Shown piece after piece: positions 47,401 to 59,950 of a stretch of 64,000 nt of DNA. Numbering within the stretch: the first letter of the stretch is position 1; each line of letters starts with the position of its first letter. Below the pieces are notes generated by a model. It made no database searches and was not told where the DNA came from. It was given only the letters and a program-made list of their open reading frames with translations. The DNA is from Podospora pseudocomata (Eukaryota; Ascomycota; Sordariomycetes; Sordariales; Podosporaceae). The stretch spans positions 1,835,501 to 1,899,500 of the forward strand of contig NC_085887.1 in the NCBI RefSeq assembly GCF_035222375.1. Reading direction: 5' to 3'. The translations under genes and the position numbers were made by a program.

Positions 47401-47861
47401 GCCCTCATCTTTCGAGGTCGGAAACACCGGCCCGAAAATAATATACGTTTTGTGGTATCAGAAACAACAAACGAAGAGGTATCGATTATTCTTTCATCGC
47501 GCCATCCCAAAAGTCAAAAGTTTTTTCCGCTTCGAAACAAGTCGCACAAGAGTCGATTAAGGATGTTATTTTGTACAGGTGATAAGGGTATCGTGAGGGG
47601 GTTGTGCAAGGAAGTCGAGTATCCATGGTGAAGTTGTCGCCCCTGCCTGCCAGAGGGAAGGTGGTAATAAAAAAAGAAGAATCGATGCCTGCTACTTTGC
47701 TTTTCTTTTCGGTGCCCGCCAAGATGAACAGCTGCTCGGAACGAATGTGCGCATGCAAGTAATTTTACAATGTTCGTAGTTTGCACCGACGACGACGGCG
47801 TTTCAGTCGGGGCTCTCAACCTCGTGTAGCGTCACAGCGAAAGCGAGACGACAGCCCCAAC
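44402..47861. other. Gene-poor intergenic region
   Basis: This 3.5-kb region has small plus-strand ATG frames at 45828-46052 and 46049-46234 that read somewhat like protein fragments but match nothing I know and are not linked by clear splice signals. From about 46260 to 47860 the minus strand is T-rich and could be a long 3' UTR or downstream region of the next gene. No RNA gene or mobile element recognised. Confidence 0.4.
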
Positions 47862-48529
47862 TTACCACCGCCGGCCGATGTTTTGCGGCTGCATCCGGGC
47901 GGGAGAGACCGAAGGAGGTGGGCTCGACATGGTGATGCCGGTAGCAGGGTTGACGATGGGGATGGCGTTGCGGGCGCGGGTAGCGGCAGGCTGGTGGATC
48001 TTGAGGTTGCTAGAGTGGCTTTGATATGGAGGAGCATACACTGGCGAGCCGGTCTGGACAGGGTAGTGGGCGACCTGGATGGGCTGCTGAGTGGGAGACC
48101 CTTGGGGTGAGTTGCTTGCCAGCGAAGAACGCTCCGAAGACGAGCTGTTTATCGACACGAGCTTTGGGGCCATCAATGTCAGTTCTTGAACGTGGCAGCG
48201 GTGCAAAAGAGGTCCGTGTCCACCAATGGCGCCGGGCCAGAGGGAGGGGGAGTGCTCACATCAGTCTCGGTCAACAGGCCTGGGCAGAACTCCATGTCGT
48301 CTTCCAGATCAAAGGACCGGCAGGCCTCGAATCTTGACCGAAAGCTAGACAGGTTTACCGACTCGGTCAACTCCTTCATGCTGCGCACACCGCGAAACTG
48401 CTTCTGGGGATGCTGCGAGACCGATAACCTGGGGGCTCTCCGGTTGCGGCCGCCATGGTGCGTGTGCGAGACGGCAGGGGCTGTGGCAGGTGTTGGATGC
48501 TGCTGGTGCAATTGATAGTAGGAAGACAT
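47862..48529 (-). CDS. Conserved-looking fungal protein of unknown function
   Basis: Exons 48529-48260 and 48161-47862 give 189 residues. The 98-bp intron has a GTGAGC donor and a CTGAC branch point. The most protein-like block is RSMKELTESVNLSSFRSRFE, ACRSFDLEDDMEFCPGLL, flanked by His/Gln-rich and Ser/Pro-rich disordered sequence. The last codons overlap a GTAAGT (47865-47860), so a further exon may replace the final Trp and extend the protein. I do not recognise the family. The very long gene-free region upstream suggests extensive regulation or a long leader. Confidence 0.6.
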
Positions 48530-51500
48530 TATGAATGGTGTTGACACTCTCAAGCCAAAAAAGCGTCGTCGTCGTGAAGGGGTCGAATGGTGAGTCTGGA
48601 GGTGGTGGTTGCGGTGGTGGTTGTGGGTGTGGCGAGGGTTTTGTGCGGAAGCCGAGCTGCAATTTTGAAACAATAACAATCAAACCGGGCTAACCGAGGG
48701 CGAAAAGTGAGGTGGAGGGCGTTGTGGATTTGATTGCCAAAATGAACCGAATTAGATGGGAATAATCGTTGTGGTCGTATGTGTTGTGTCGTGGTGGTGA
48801 TTCTTGTTGAAACGCCTTTTTTGGTTTTGGGGGGGAGGATAGGTTTTGGTGGTGGTTTTGGTGGGACGAGGAGATGGGTAGGTTGAGAGGTAAAGTAGGA
48901 GAGAGGCGAGGGAGGAGAGGGACAGAGCAATCGGAGCGGGCAAATGGGTTGGTCAGAGGGAAATGGTGGGTGGATGGGGGGGCACTGGGGTGGCCTACAG
49001 GGGTCTCCTGCACGCGAGAGGCAGGACCCCGGGCCACACCCACACCAAGACGAGCACCAGACACTCTGAGCGAATGCACTGGCCACTTTTCTTGCAGCCC
49101 GGGTGGCAAAGGTATCCACTTTCTTTCTGTTGATTGGTTACTAAGTCCACGCTAACCCTAATTCAGCTTAGAGTCTGTTGTCGTGTAATTTTGGGCTGGG
49201 CGTTGCCTTGTGCGTCCTCCGCCAGCCAATGCCGAAAACGGTCTGTGACGGTGCTGGCCGTCGCTGGTTGGAGTGTGGCGCTGCCTTCCTGCCAGCCGGC
49301 AAACCCTCGACAAGCCCGATTCTCCACTCCGTCTCCTGCCCACAATCGTCACCCGACGTGGCCCGACACCACCGCTTCTTCTTTTGATACCGCCAAACAC
49401 TGGTGATTCTGGGGGCATTCAATGTATCTTTTTCTACCATGTCCTCCATCCCCTCTCCTTTGTCGATCCACGTCCCTTTTTGAGTTCCTGGACTCCCGTC
49501 ATTCTTGTTCCTCGTTACCTTTGGACAGACGCCTCGAAACATCCCGTCGCTTATCGCCGCCTTGCCTTGCCTTGCCTTGTCACCATGATGCGCATCTCGA
49601 TGCGAACTACTCCGTATTTTCTCCCTGTTGCGGAGAGAGAGGGAGGGTTCATCGGTGTTTACACTGAAACTGCGCCCGCGGCCCAATCGGTGGTGGCCTG
49701 GACCTTCATACCACCCGTTATTGCGTTGCTGCAAGCGGCTCGAGATGCATAATTAAGTGCAGCTGAGTGGCCATTGGCAGCGCTCTCCGGCCCAGCCTTG
49801 TGGCGAGGGCGCTCCATCTCCATGCTTTGACTGGCTGGTGGTCACGGTAAAACACCGCGAGACCTTTCTGGGTCTTCCCGTGCAGCTTCTGAAGTTGCAT
49901 TCGACAAACGCAAGACACCAAACGTGGCTGGTGTGTTCTTCTTCTGTCTTCTCACTCTTCTCTACCACCCCGCAGATCCCGGCCATTGATGATTGCGGCG
50001 GGCGGATTTGCTTCCCCTCACCGGCACCCAGACCACCATCTCGCCGGCGATCCAAGGGCGCAACAAACCTCATTGCTTTGCCACTGATTGGCGCTGGTGA
50101 CGCTGATGATGCTAGCTGCCAGAAAGGCTTCTACGTCCAGTATTCTGCATCCATCTGCATAGTGCCACATAGGACGGCCTGCGAACACGAGCGGGAGCTG
50201 CTGCGTGAGTGGCAGCCAAAAGCAGGACCCAGCACTCGGCTGCTGACTCCGCATGCAAGGAGCAACAAGCTGCCCATTCACTTGACGCCCGCCCGGGAGA
50301 GCCATTGGTTTGCTTCAGCAGCCGCCTTGTGCGCCTGCAAATGCAGCATGCTAAAGGAAAAAAAGGGCGATTTATCTCCGCTGATGGATTTCAGCCGGAT
50401 CGCCCTCTGCGTGCCACGACATAACCATATCAGACCAACTGACCGCCTGGTTCCATTTTCTGGTTTGGAACCGAACTGCTGTCACCCTCGAGAAGACGAA
50501 AGAACCCCCACCTTGCCGTTCCGCTGGTGGGGTGACGAAAGGGGCACAACTCTTCTCTTTTGATGCCGTTGATTCTCTCGCTGGCTCGCTGGGTGGCACC
50601 CAAAGTCACCCCATCAGCGTCATACTGGTCCATCACCAACCAGCATTCTTCCGCTTTTATCCATTATCTGACAACAGTCTCTCAAAAGAGCACTCGTGGC
50701 TCTGCTCTGCTGAAGCTTTACCGACAACCGACGACAAATAGTGTTTCAAAGTCCGGGTGGCTTGACTGCCTGAAGCGGGGCTTGCCAGAGCATGAAAGCA
50801 AGCAACTATTAATTAAGGGATTTCTAAGCCTGGGCAATTACAAAGCGCTTTAGCAAGTAAAGCTTTTTTAGTTAAGTGTGGCCAAAGAGCGCTTTGAGTC
50901 AAGGAAAAAGGATGTAAGCAATTGGCCGGAAAAGTAGAAAAGTGTGTGCTCCTGGGTCTCCGGGCTAGCTTTTTCTCACTTTTTTTGAGAAGATACTGTA
51001 TTTTAGTGCTTCGTCGTCGGCTTGCAGTTTTAACTGGCTGATTGGGAGTTCGCCCCAGTGTGGGGACAAACTGTTGAGGTGGTGCCTGTTTCTGGGCGTT
51101 GGCAGTTACCGGTTTGTCCGTGGGCCCAAGGAAGGGAGAGGAGGGGTATAGAGGGGTCTCCCTCCCTGCTGCTCCCGGATGTCTGAGACATGCAGTTCTT
51201 GGGGCGAGAGCTGTCAGACTCTCATCAATGCGCTCCTCATCTGGCGAAACGGTGGGACAGAGAAAGTGAGATTTCACACATCCACCAGTGACACCACACA
51301 AGTTGCTGGTCAGTGGTGCGCCGCTGGAGTGTGGCTCTCGCCGGCCGCCCTCCTGGATGCGGAGTGGGGCCATCGGGAACAGACAGAGGTCACAGGGAAC
51401 ATGCATTGTCCAATTGACGGGACGCGCCCAGGGCCGGGCTGTGTGTGCCTGCGCCTGCGCCTGTTCGAGAGCTTCCCCATTGCGCTTTTTTCCTCGGCAG

Positions 51501-54418
51501 AGGACGTTTGTGTTCAAGACGAGTCATGGCATTGGGTGAATGCTCTGGACTCCTGGAAGCCCCGGTCGTGCCATCCATGGTTCGCGCACGGTGAGATCTT
51601 GCCGACTGATTGTCATCTTGTTAACAGAACACAGGCCCCATGCCCTCTTTTGATCTTGGAGATCCAATCACGGGGACTTTTGTTCGACAGCTAACAGTGA
51701 ACACTTGCAGCTGGGGAGGGAGGGGAGAACCCTGCCACACCGCTACTCCAAAATGTGAACTGTCACCAGTTTATTCATCAGTGTGAACTGCTGGAGGTCG
51801 CCTGTTGTGTCTGCCCACGCCACGCCGCGCCGCCTCCACAGTTCTGTCTGCCCTGGATACGCTGCAACACTACCATGTTGGATTCAAGGAAATCCACCGC
51901 CGAGCTGCGGCACGGTTATAATTGCTTTTGAGCTGGCTTCTGCAGAGTTGTGTGTGTATGCATCTGCTGACCTTAGATGTGATTGATATTGCAGACGGAA
52001 GCATACAAGCTGCTGACATGATATGCATAATATTCGGAGAGCTCTTGACTGTTGCTCACCGCATAGTTCATATGGGAGAACGATAGAGGGATGGTCGGCA
52101 CTGAACTATCGTTAGAACCTCCAGGGTCATTTGTGGAATTCCGAGATGGAATTCCCGTGGACGTTTCCAGTGGTGGAGCAACTGGCTTCTGTTAACACTT
52201 TCAGCAAACCTTGCGGGAACCACTAACACTTGTGGTTTCAAATATCAAAACGCCAGACAGTAGCCAAAACGTTGACCTCGACGATACCCTCCCATTCGGG
52301 AACAATTACCAAACAACATCTTCCTGACCCCCAAATAGTCTGCATACTAGTTCATGCACCTACTCTCCCTCTCTACCACTTTCACCGTCAAAGAGTTGTT
52401 TCTGAGTGTAGTTTAGGGTTGGGCATCAAGGGTTTCACCACTTTTTTGCTCTTACATATTAATACATCATATGCATTGTGCATACTGCAGTAGTCGCAGT
52501 AGGTTTTTTTCCCCACCGAACCGAGCCCCCCGCCGGTGTTATGTCTCTGCTAGTTTTTGGGGCATTCCAACATGTGAGACACAACACTCTGTTTTCGGGT
52601 TGGAAGCGAGAAAATTGGCAGTAGTTTAGGTACGAAACGATAAACTTGCCGAGATGGACAGAATAATTAGTATTGGATATCACTGTAGCGTTTCTTCAAG
52701 TAAATAGTTCTGCAGGGAATTTGTTACGGAATTGCGGTTGTGAATTGGATATGTCCGAGGTGTACATTGATAATTTAACCCGCATCTTTGCAATTCAAGA
52801 TGCTCATCTCAAATTTGATGAACAAATTCCACGGTCTTCTCTGGCCAGGATGTCAAATATTGATCATGTGTCACGGGGTCACGGTGCACCACAAGGTGCG
52901 ACACAGGCGGAGATGTCTCATCATGTCAACAAACCCCCTTCTACTACGCCTCTTGAAGATCAGATTGGGGTTGGCGGGCGGGCGGGCGGCGGCGTATGGC
53001 AGTTTGGTTGTTGTCTGTGCGGTCTCGGCCCCGCAGAGGACCCGGGTGACCCGGGTCCAGGTCGGGTTTGGAGTTGCGGCGTTCACGGGGGGAAAAAAGT
53101 TTGGATGATCCACTTTGGAAGACCGGACCGGTGGAGGAAGATCGGGGACTTGGGAGAAAGCTTGAATGGTGTGGTGTACGCAAGGGGAGAGGGCCAAAAT
53201 CTGGGGTAAAGAGATTTGAAAATCTCCCATGTTTTGGTCATTGTATCGGGTCTAGTTGGGGTTGTTGACGAGGGTGGTAAAGGTTTGATCAATCTTGAGG
53301 TCCCATGTATAGCTCTACCTACCTATGATATCTGGTAACTAGGTACTTCCAACAAGTCCAGCACTTGTCGATGCTGAATGATGGTTTAATCACTCTATAA
53401 GTGTAGGCAATAGAATTCTCCTACCACCGGTTGTTGTGAGCTGGAGCTCCAATAGGGAGCTGAACAGCTAGACCTGATGAACCCAGGTAATAAACATGTC
53501 TTACGGCGAGTAGATGTTGTATAGGTGTGGCACGAGGTATATTATGTGAATATGACATCAAGTCTATGCTGCTTGATGTTTTGCACCGTTGACTAGATAC
53601 ATTACATACACCTGGATAGTGACGACCAATAGACCTACTAAAAACAACAAGCATCCTGACCATACTTGACCCTATTGTTAGGTATCATTATTCTCGAGAT
53701 ATCATAGTCTACACTTTGTAAAACTTCACCGTTATGTGTCATCCCCGGCTTGAAGATCACACCATCGCAAGTCGTGACAGTCGTAAGTTGAGAGTGAGCG
53801 GATATCATAACGCAGCAAACAACCACATCGACACAATCAAGTAACAACAAAGTGAAGATCTCCCGAGAGCATCAAACTAACCGAAGACGACATGACTCCT
53901 TCGACTCATGATTACGAAGAGAGTATAAACGTGTAATTGGCATGGCCTCCGCCAAATGACGATATCCTCATCCACCCCCATCTACCGGCATGTGACGACG
54001 ACAATGTAAACAACATACCTACCTCCACCCCTTCCCCAAATCTTAATGACGCCCAAAAGTGGATTTCCCCCCTTTCCCTGAACAAAGAACCGCCTCAACT
54101 CGGCTGTCGTTCGGTCTGTTTTCGCGCAATTGACCTGCCTGGCCTACCAAAAAACCAGGGACACTGTCCAGTAATAAGCTACGTGTGGTGACGTCATACC
54201 CTCCCCCGGGGCTTCATAACCAACCCCATTGCCGCTCCCATCCAATTGACAACCACTCAATTGCAAGCAAGCAAAGCAACAGCAGGAAATAATCCCTCTC
54301 CTTTTTTCCCAATAAAGAGCTCTTTTCAACGTTCTCTCCTTTCCGCGTTGATACAACCACCACAAGCAACAACCTCAATTCCACCACCTCTACGACAACC
54401 ACAAACCCATCCACCAAA
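48530..54418. other. 5.9-kb gene-free region
   Basis: The first 600 bp on the minus strand fit a CT-rich leader. Long open frames at 49757-50563 (+), 50813-51517 (-) and 52673-53209 (+) begin at GTG or TTG codons and show no family features; the ATG frame 51179-51694 (+) is equally plain. Short motifs seen are CCTTG x4 near 49560, paired GGAATTCC near 52135-52160, AAAGCGCTTT near 50841, and a GGCG run near 52976. Sequence from about 52000 to 53950 is more AT-rich than the surroundings, which could reflect old repeat-induced mutation, but I cannot name any element. Confidence 0.4.
53038..53058. promoter_or_regulatory. 21-bp perfect palindrome with one-base centre
   Basis: GGACCCGGGT-G-ACCCGGGTCC is an exact 10-bp inverted repeat. 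Paired CGG/CCG triplets in this arrangement resemble sites of dimeric Zn2Cys6 regulators. No gene start is near, so the function is speculative. Confidence 0.35.
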
Positions 54419-54846
54419 ATGCTCTCCCTCCGCCGCATCACCACCTCCCCCACCATCACCTCCCTCCCCCGCCGCGCCCTTTCCACCACCCCCCTCCGAT
54501 CCCTCAAGGAGTCTAACAGCGGTACGTTTTTCCATCCTCCCCCATTCCCACCCCCTACTCCCCATTCCCACCCCCTACTCCACCACTGACTTGCCCGTGC
54601 TCGCCAGCCGACCCCTCCCCCCAAAACTTCGACCACCACAAACAAGACTCCCTCTCCAAGCAAAAATCCGGCAAAGGCCACTGGAAGCCCGAGCTCGCCT
54701 CCAACAGCGAAGAAGCCGTAAAGGCCGACCGCAGCTCCGGCTCCTCCTCCATCAAGGACCTCCAGGAAAAGACCAAAAAGGCGGCCGAGGAGAACGCCAA
54801 AGCCGGTACCAGTATGGATGATGGCCTTTCGAAACATATTCAGTGA
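54419..54846 (+). CDS. Small mitochondrial-type hydrophilic protein
   Basis: Exons 54419-54521 and 54608-54846 give 113 residues. The N-terminus MLSLRRITTSPTITSLPRRA is a clear mitochondrial presequence (Arg/Ser/Thr, no acids), with a likely cleavage around ALSTTPLRSL. The mature part is charged and Gly/Lys/Ser-rich: NFDHHKQDSLSKQKSGKGHW and KPELASNSEEAVKADRSS. It resembles small stress-related fungal proteins that appear in databases under misleading carrier names; I do not assign a function. The 86-bp intron has a CTGAC branch point and a 20-bp tandem duplication. Confidence 0.8.
54541..54580. repeat. 20-bp tandem duplication in intron
   Basis: CCCATTCCCACCCCCTACTC occurs twice back to back inside the single intron of the small mitochondrial-type gene. 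Confidence 0.95.
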
Positions 54847-55471
54847 ACACACAAGAGGCTGAGACAAATTGTTGCGTTTTGCTTTTAGACTAACATATTG
54901 ATTTTTCGTCCTTCGCACCAAACCCCCAACGCGCGCGCAGCATGGCTTTTGCAGAAAGAAAAAAGGGTGGTGAAAACAGGGGAGAAGAAGAAGAAGATGG
55001 GGGATGGGATGTGGGGAAGAAAGATTGTACATAATGCATAGGGGGTTGGCTTGGAATCGCGGCAAAGCATGAATGAATGGGAAAGAAGAAGATGGAGGAA
55101 GAGAGAGAGCGTCAATAGAATGATTGACAACTGAGAAGCATCTTTGTCACACATGGTCATTATGAACACTGTTGAAATATGTACTCATCGAATTAAACTA
55201 TCAACACACATGGTTTTTTACATCCCTAAGTAAAAATCCGCAATCTCCCATCAACTCTTCCTTTCGCTCACAAGTCCCAGAAACCACTTAACCATACCCT
55301 TGATAATATCAACTCCCATAATAGCACACACCCATCGCAATCTCAAGATATCCATGACAAATAACTCGCTCACACTTACTCTCAGTTAAGAGTTTGTGTC
55401 TTGCAAGTCCAACGCAAAAAAGAAAAAAAACCACAAAATACGGGTATCTCACAACTCCATCCATCACCTTT
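54847..55471. other. Convergent intergenic region
   Basis: This holds the 3' sides of the small mitochondrial-type gene (+) and the JmjC gene (-). Nothing else seen. Confidence 0.5.
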
Positions 55472-58400
55472 TCACCTCCCACCCCCACCCCTCCATTTGT
55501 AATGGCCCCGTCCCCTCGGTCTCCCCCTCCCACGACCTCTCCCCCGTCCAGCAGTGGCACTGCCCCGTCCAGCTGATCCGGCTGTCCCTGCTCCCCTCCC
55601 AGCCAAACCAACCATCCCCCCTCGTCTCCCACCCCTCGTCGCCGTGCTAACAACCTGCTTCACGGCAGGAATATCCTCATCATCTGAATCCGAGTCATCA
55701 CTGTCGCTCGGGTCAAGCGGATCCCTTCCCCTGCCTGGCTGCTCCTCCGACTCTAATTCCGATTCACTCTCCGACGCTGACCGAGATTCAGACTGTGATT
55801 CATTTCCATCGTCGTGGTCGTGATCGTCAAACTCGGAGCCCTCTTCATCCGAGGAAACGAGCCTGACGATCGTCGGACCTGTTGGCTTCGGTGGTGAAGG
55901 CGGCGGCGAAGGGGAGTGGTACGGTGACGGTGAGGGTTCGTGTGGTGGGGAGTGCGCCGGTGTAAGAGACGCTTCTCTAGCGGGAGATGGCGAAGGCGAA
56001 GGCGAAACATCATGGGCAGGTGTAGGTTCTCTCTTCGGCTCTGGTGTCTGCGTCTTCAAAATAACTGTCGGTTCCCTAGGCACATCCCGAACTGGAGACG
56101 GGCTAGGCATAAACGTATCCATAGGCTCCATGTAATCCTGCATCGAGGGGCTAGGGCTGGCTCGAGGACTCGAAGCCTCCGACACGGCCTCTTCAGCCGC
56201 GTTCGGATCAAAGTCTGCGTCCGCCATATCGATATCAGAATCTTGAGCTGGTGTTGCCTTGGATCTGCCTCTTGTGGCTCTCGTTGGCCTCTGGGGTTCC
56301 TTGTCCGCCATGGTCGTTGTAGGGGTGTCGACATCACGGGAGACAGACCGGGAAGCAGCTTGCCCAACCGGTGTGCTATCCTGCGCAGCCTTCGACTTCC
56401 TTGACGCAATCTTGAACTTCTTGCCCTTAGCCTTCATTCGATCCGCCATGGACATGAACGGTGAGCCTGCAGCAGGACCCGAAGCACCAGCTGAAGGGCC
56501 TCGCTGCGCATTCTTTGGCGGTCTGCCTCTTCTCTTGGGCGCATTCACAGGCGTGAAACCTCCCCGAGACTGAGGTCGTGGCTCGATGGGTTCTCCGTCT
56601 TTATCAAACCCATCCAAAGCCCCAGCCAGTTGCGCATCCACGTCACTATCACTATCATCGCTGACCTGAACAGGCAATGTCCGATCACGTGGCGGTTTCC
56701 TGGTGGGCTTCGGGTGCCCAGAAGGCGTCTGCTCAGCCGACCCTCCTGCGGGCATAGACTTGCGAGGACCCGGAGGCCGACCACGTCTCTTGCCAGTTCC
56801 AGTTACAGCGGCATTTCCAGAACCAGGTGGAGCAGGAGATCTAGTAGCGGACTTACTAGCACCGGCGGCACCGCCCACAATCGCCAAAATCGCCGCGGAC
56901 GCAAGATCAAGAGGATCCTTGGTCGCATCGGCAGGGTTATAGTCCTTGAGAGGTTGAGGCCTCTGCGAACGCGGGATGAGAATCTCGTTAAACTCCTCCT
57001 CGCCATTCTCATCCAGCAAGTATGATATCTTGGGTCGCGCGTGGCGAAGAGCAGGCCGATTCGGCGAGTAGGCACGAGGCTCTTCTCCCTCCTGGGCTGG
57101 GCCATCTGGAACATCGGCATTCGGTGGAGCTTGAACAGCAGGAGCTTCCCCTTCGGTAGGAGTGCCGTCAGCCGGGGCACCAACCATGGTGACATCACCA
57201 AACAGAGCCGGGTCCATGTTGTTAAGTGCATCCGCTTGACCATCACGGGTATTAGTCGTCTTGGCCTTCTTCTTGCTGTGTGACCTAGGTCCTCTAAAAT
57301 CCGGGTCATCGTCCTCCTCCAAACGAGCACGACGCTTGGCCACGCGAAGCTGCTTCTTGAGATATTCGGCCGGCTCGGGCTCGTCGTCGAGCGCCATCAA
57401 GCTCTCGACTGAAGGTTGCTGATAGGGGTCGAACAGAATCTTGTCCTCGCTGTCGTCCTGCTCGTAGTAGCCCATGCCCAAGCCGCGTTCGGGTCCAAGT
57501 CCTGAAGGATCAGGGTAGGCAGACTGGTCCTCAACAATAGACATGTCGGCGACCTCGGCAGGTCCGGTATGTCCATTTTGATGTGGCGGATGTTCCCCTG
57601 AAACACCAAGTACCGCAGGCTGTTCGCCATAACCACCGTTGACCAAAACCTGCTGTAATGCCGCCTCTTCCAGGCTGTCAGCCAAAGCTCCATCAGGTAA
57701 CTGTAGCACATCGTTTTCGAGCTGGGACGACTTTGCTTTTTCAGCATCGGCGGCCTCTCTGAGTCTCTGCATCCTTTTGCTCGACAGAGCTCGCGTCTCA
57801 TCGCCAGCGTTCTTCAACCACGACAGGTTGTGGATCTTGAAGTCGATAAGAAGCTCGACACTACGATCGTCAGCGATGGGCCGAGTGTCGTGTCCTAAGA
57901 GTGTCTTCTTAGGAATATAGGGAACACCGTTCTTGGCCTTGCGGCAGGCACCGCAGTTGCATATGCCGAGACACTTTGGGCACTGCCATCTCTCATTCTG
58001 CATTACTTCCTGTGGCATCTGGTCAAAGGCACGGTAGAGGACACCATAGCAATATGCGTCATTGCAGCCCTGGTTGGAGCAGAAGGCCAACTTGTAGGTG
58101 TAGTCCTTGTGTTGGCACACATGGCAGCGATAGACGTCGCCCTTCTTCGCGTTCCTCCCGCCCCTTCTCTTCTTCTTTGGCCGACCATTTTCGTCTACTT
58201 CAACCTCCGAGTCCTCAGCAGGTTCCTTTGGCTTGTCAACCTTGCTGATATCTTTCCATGGGCGTCTCCGGAGTTGTTCTTGACAAAGCTGAGCAACCGT
58301 CTTCTTGCCGTATCGCTTGCGTGCAAGCTCGAGCGGCAACGGGGAGGTGTTGATATCGACATATCCGTCATGTTTGATAATGAGCGCGCGCCAGTCCTCG

Positions 58401-59950
58401 TATTTCTCAACCAAATCCTGCCAGTGCCACTGCTCACACCAAGTGAGGTTGGAAATACATAGGCATGACCGGCCCATGACGTAGCACTCCATGCAGATAT
58501 CATAAGTATCCTCGTCACCACCAACAAGCTGGCGAACACAGTGCTTGCAGGTCAGGAACCGGTTGAAGATGTTGGCGCGGCAGTAGGAGCAGGTGACACA
58601 GGAGTCAAATTCGATATACTCGACTTCCTTTTCTTTCGTCCCGAATATCTCGTCTACCAGGACTCGGGTGAAGAGCTCAAAGAGAGCCTTGAAGTCACCA
58701 GTCAACTGCTTCGTGCGAGACGAGTTCTTGATCAAGTCTTGCCCGAACCCAAGCAACCCAGTCTCAGACGTCCTTTCCATGTCCGTCAATAGTTTCGAGT
58801 ATTTTTCGAGAGTGTAGTAGATAATGGCCTTGTTCTTGTACTGCTCATCGCGGCAGACAAGACGGGCTTTCGGTAGCGCTTCCTCCAGGGCCATCTTGAG
58901 TGTCTCCACGGTCGTCCTGTTCCAGGCAACTTTGATGGTCCGGGTCCCACGATTCCATACTTGATGGGGCGCTAAGGGGGGCACGAGAACGAAGTCTCCA
59001 GCTTTCTGCTCCACGATATAAACCGGAAAGGTGGCCTTCTTCCAAGCGTTGATTTGCGCAAAGTGCTTCTCGATTTCAATGTCATGACCAAGCATCGACA
59101 GGAAGTATTCCCTGACAACTTCCCGGTCTTTTGATTCCGTCATGAACCAAATGGAGCTTCCGGGCTTCTCGCCATTTTCATCGCCTGAAGCATCCACCAT
59201 GATATTCTGACCCAAACTGGCGCACATTTCTCGATGCGCCGGGGTGTAGGTACCCTCATGACCAATATAACACATCAGATTCTGGGCGCGCATCGGCTCG
59301 GGCAAGCTGCTCATCAAATCTCCTGCCGGCGCAATGGACTTGGTGCCTTCGTTGAACATGTCAAAGTCGTCGTCACTTTGCCCCATAGGACTCCGTTCGT
59401 CGACGTTCTCGTTCATGTAAAAGAGGTTGGGTGGAATGACCTTCTTTTGAAGGTACTCGTGCCATTCTGGTGGGCAGTCGATGTCTTTAAGGTAGAGTCG
59501 CTGTCGTCGTTCGTCGCGAAAGTTCTCGGGCGTCCACTGATTTGTCAACTGTTTCATGGAGCGCAGGTAGTGACCAGTGGTCATGGGAATGTCGCATTGA
59601 CCGACAATGTCGCGAACGTTTTCCTCTGTTATTCAAGAATATTAGTAAATGATAAGAGGTAAAGCGCAAGTCAACCTACGTTTCTTATTGTACATCTCCT
59701 CCAACCACTTGGGACCAAAAAGGTCCTTGGGAAGTCGCCTGTTCCATTTCTCAATAACCAGTGGCTTCCCACCAAGTACCACATGAAGAACAACAAGCTT
59801 CTCAAACTCTTGAGGACCGATATTTTGAATCTGAGCAGCCGTGATACGAGCTACCCATTGAAAGTTTGGTGTTCTGTCAACGAGCGTGGGCAAATCGAGA
59901 TCCGGCGGGATAGGGTCGAACTTTGCCTGGGGATGCTGAGCTGTCGGCAT
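55472..59950 (-). CDS. JmjC + zf-4CXXC_R1 + AT-hook chromatin protein
   Basis: Exons 59950-59680 and 59625-55472 give 1474 residues. The 54-bp intron has a TTTACTAAT branch point and joins NKK to QENVRDIV. The JmjC domain spans about residues 160-330, with candidate Fe(II) ligands His221-x-Glu223 (TPAHREMCASLGQ) and His311 (PPLAPHQVWNRG). A first Cys-rich finger follows at about 433-480 (CVTCSYCRANIFNRFLTC, then CMECYVMGRSCLC). A second at about 591-651 (YRCHVCQHKDY, FCSNQGCNDAYC, CPKCLGICNCGACRKAKNG) is of the zf-4CXXC_R1 type known from CDCA7 and plant JmjC demethylases. AT-hooks KRRGRPPGP and KRRGRPPKN lie in the basic, disordered second half; the end is acidic then Gly/Arg-rich. It is likely a histone demethylase or chromatin regulator in the nucleus; the substrate is unknown. 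Confidence 0.9.

Noticed and set aside
49757-50563. Long plus-strand open frame (268 codons)
   Set aside because: It begins at GTG, has mixed low-quality composition and no family features; probably a chance frame in a GC-rich stretch.
50800-50905. AAAGCGCTTT and related short palindromes, considered as a mobile element remnant
   Set aside because: There is no paired terminal repeat or target duplication that I can define.
50813-51517. Long minus-strand open frame (234 codons)
   Set aside because: It begins at TTG, overlaps other frames, and shows no domain-like sequence.
51179-51694. ATG-started plus-strand frame (171 codons)
   Set aside because: Cys/Trp-rich mixed composition, no leader or intron signals, nothing recognisable.
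52673-53209. Plus-strand open frame (178 codons)
   Set aside because: It begins at TTG and ends in a Gly/Arg-rich part created by GC-rich simple sequence.
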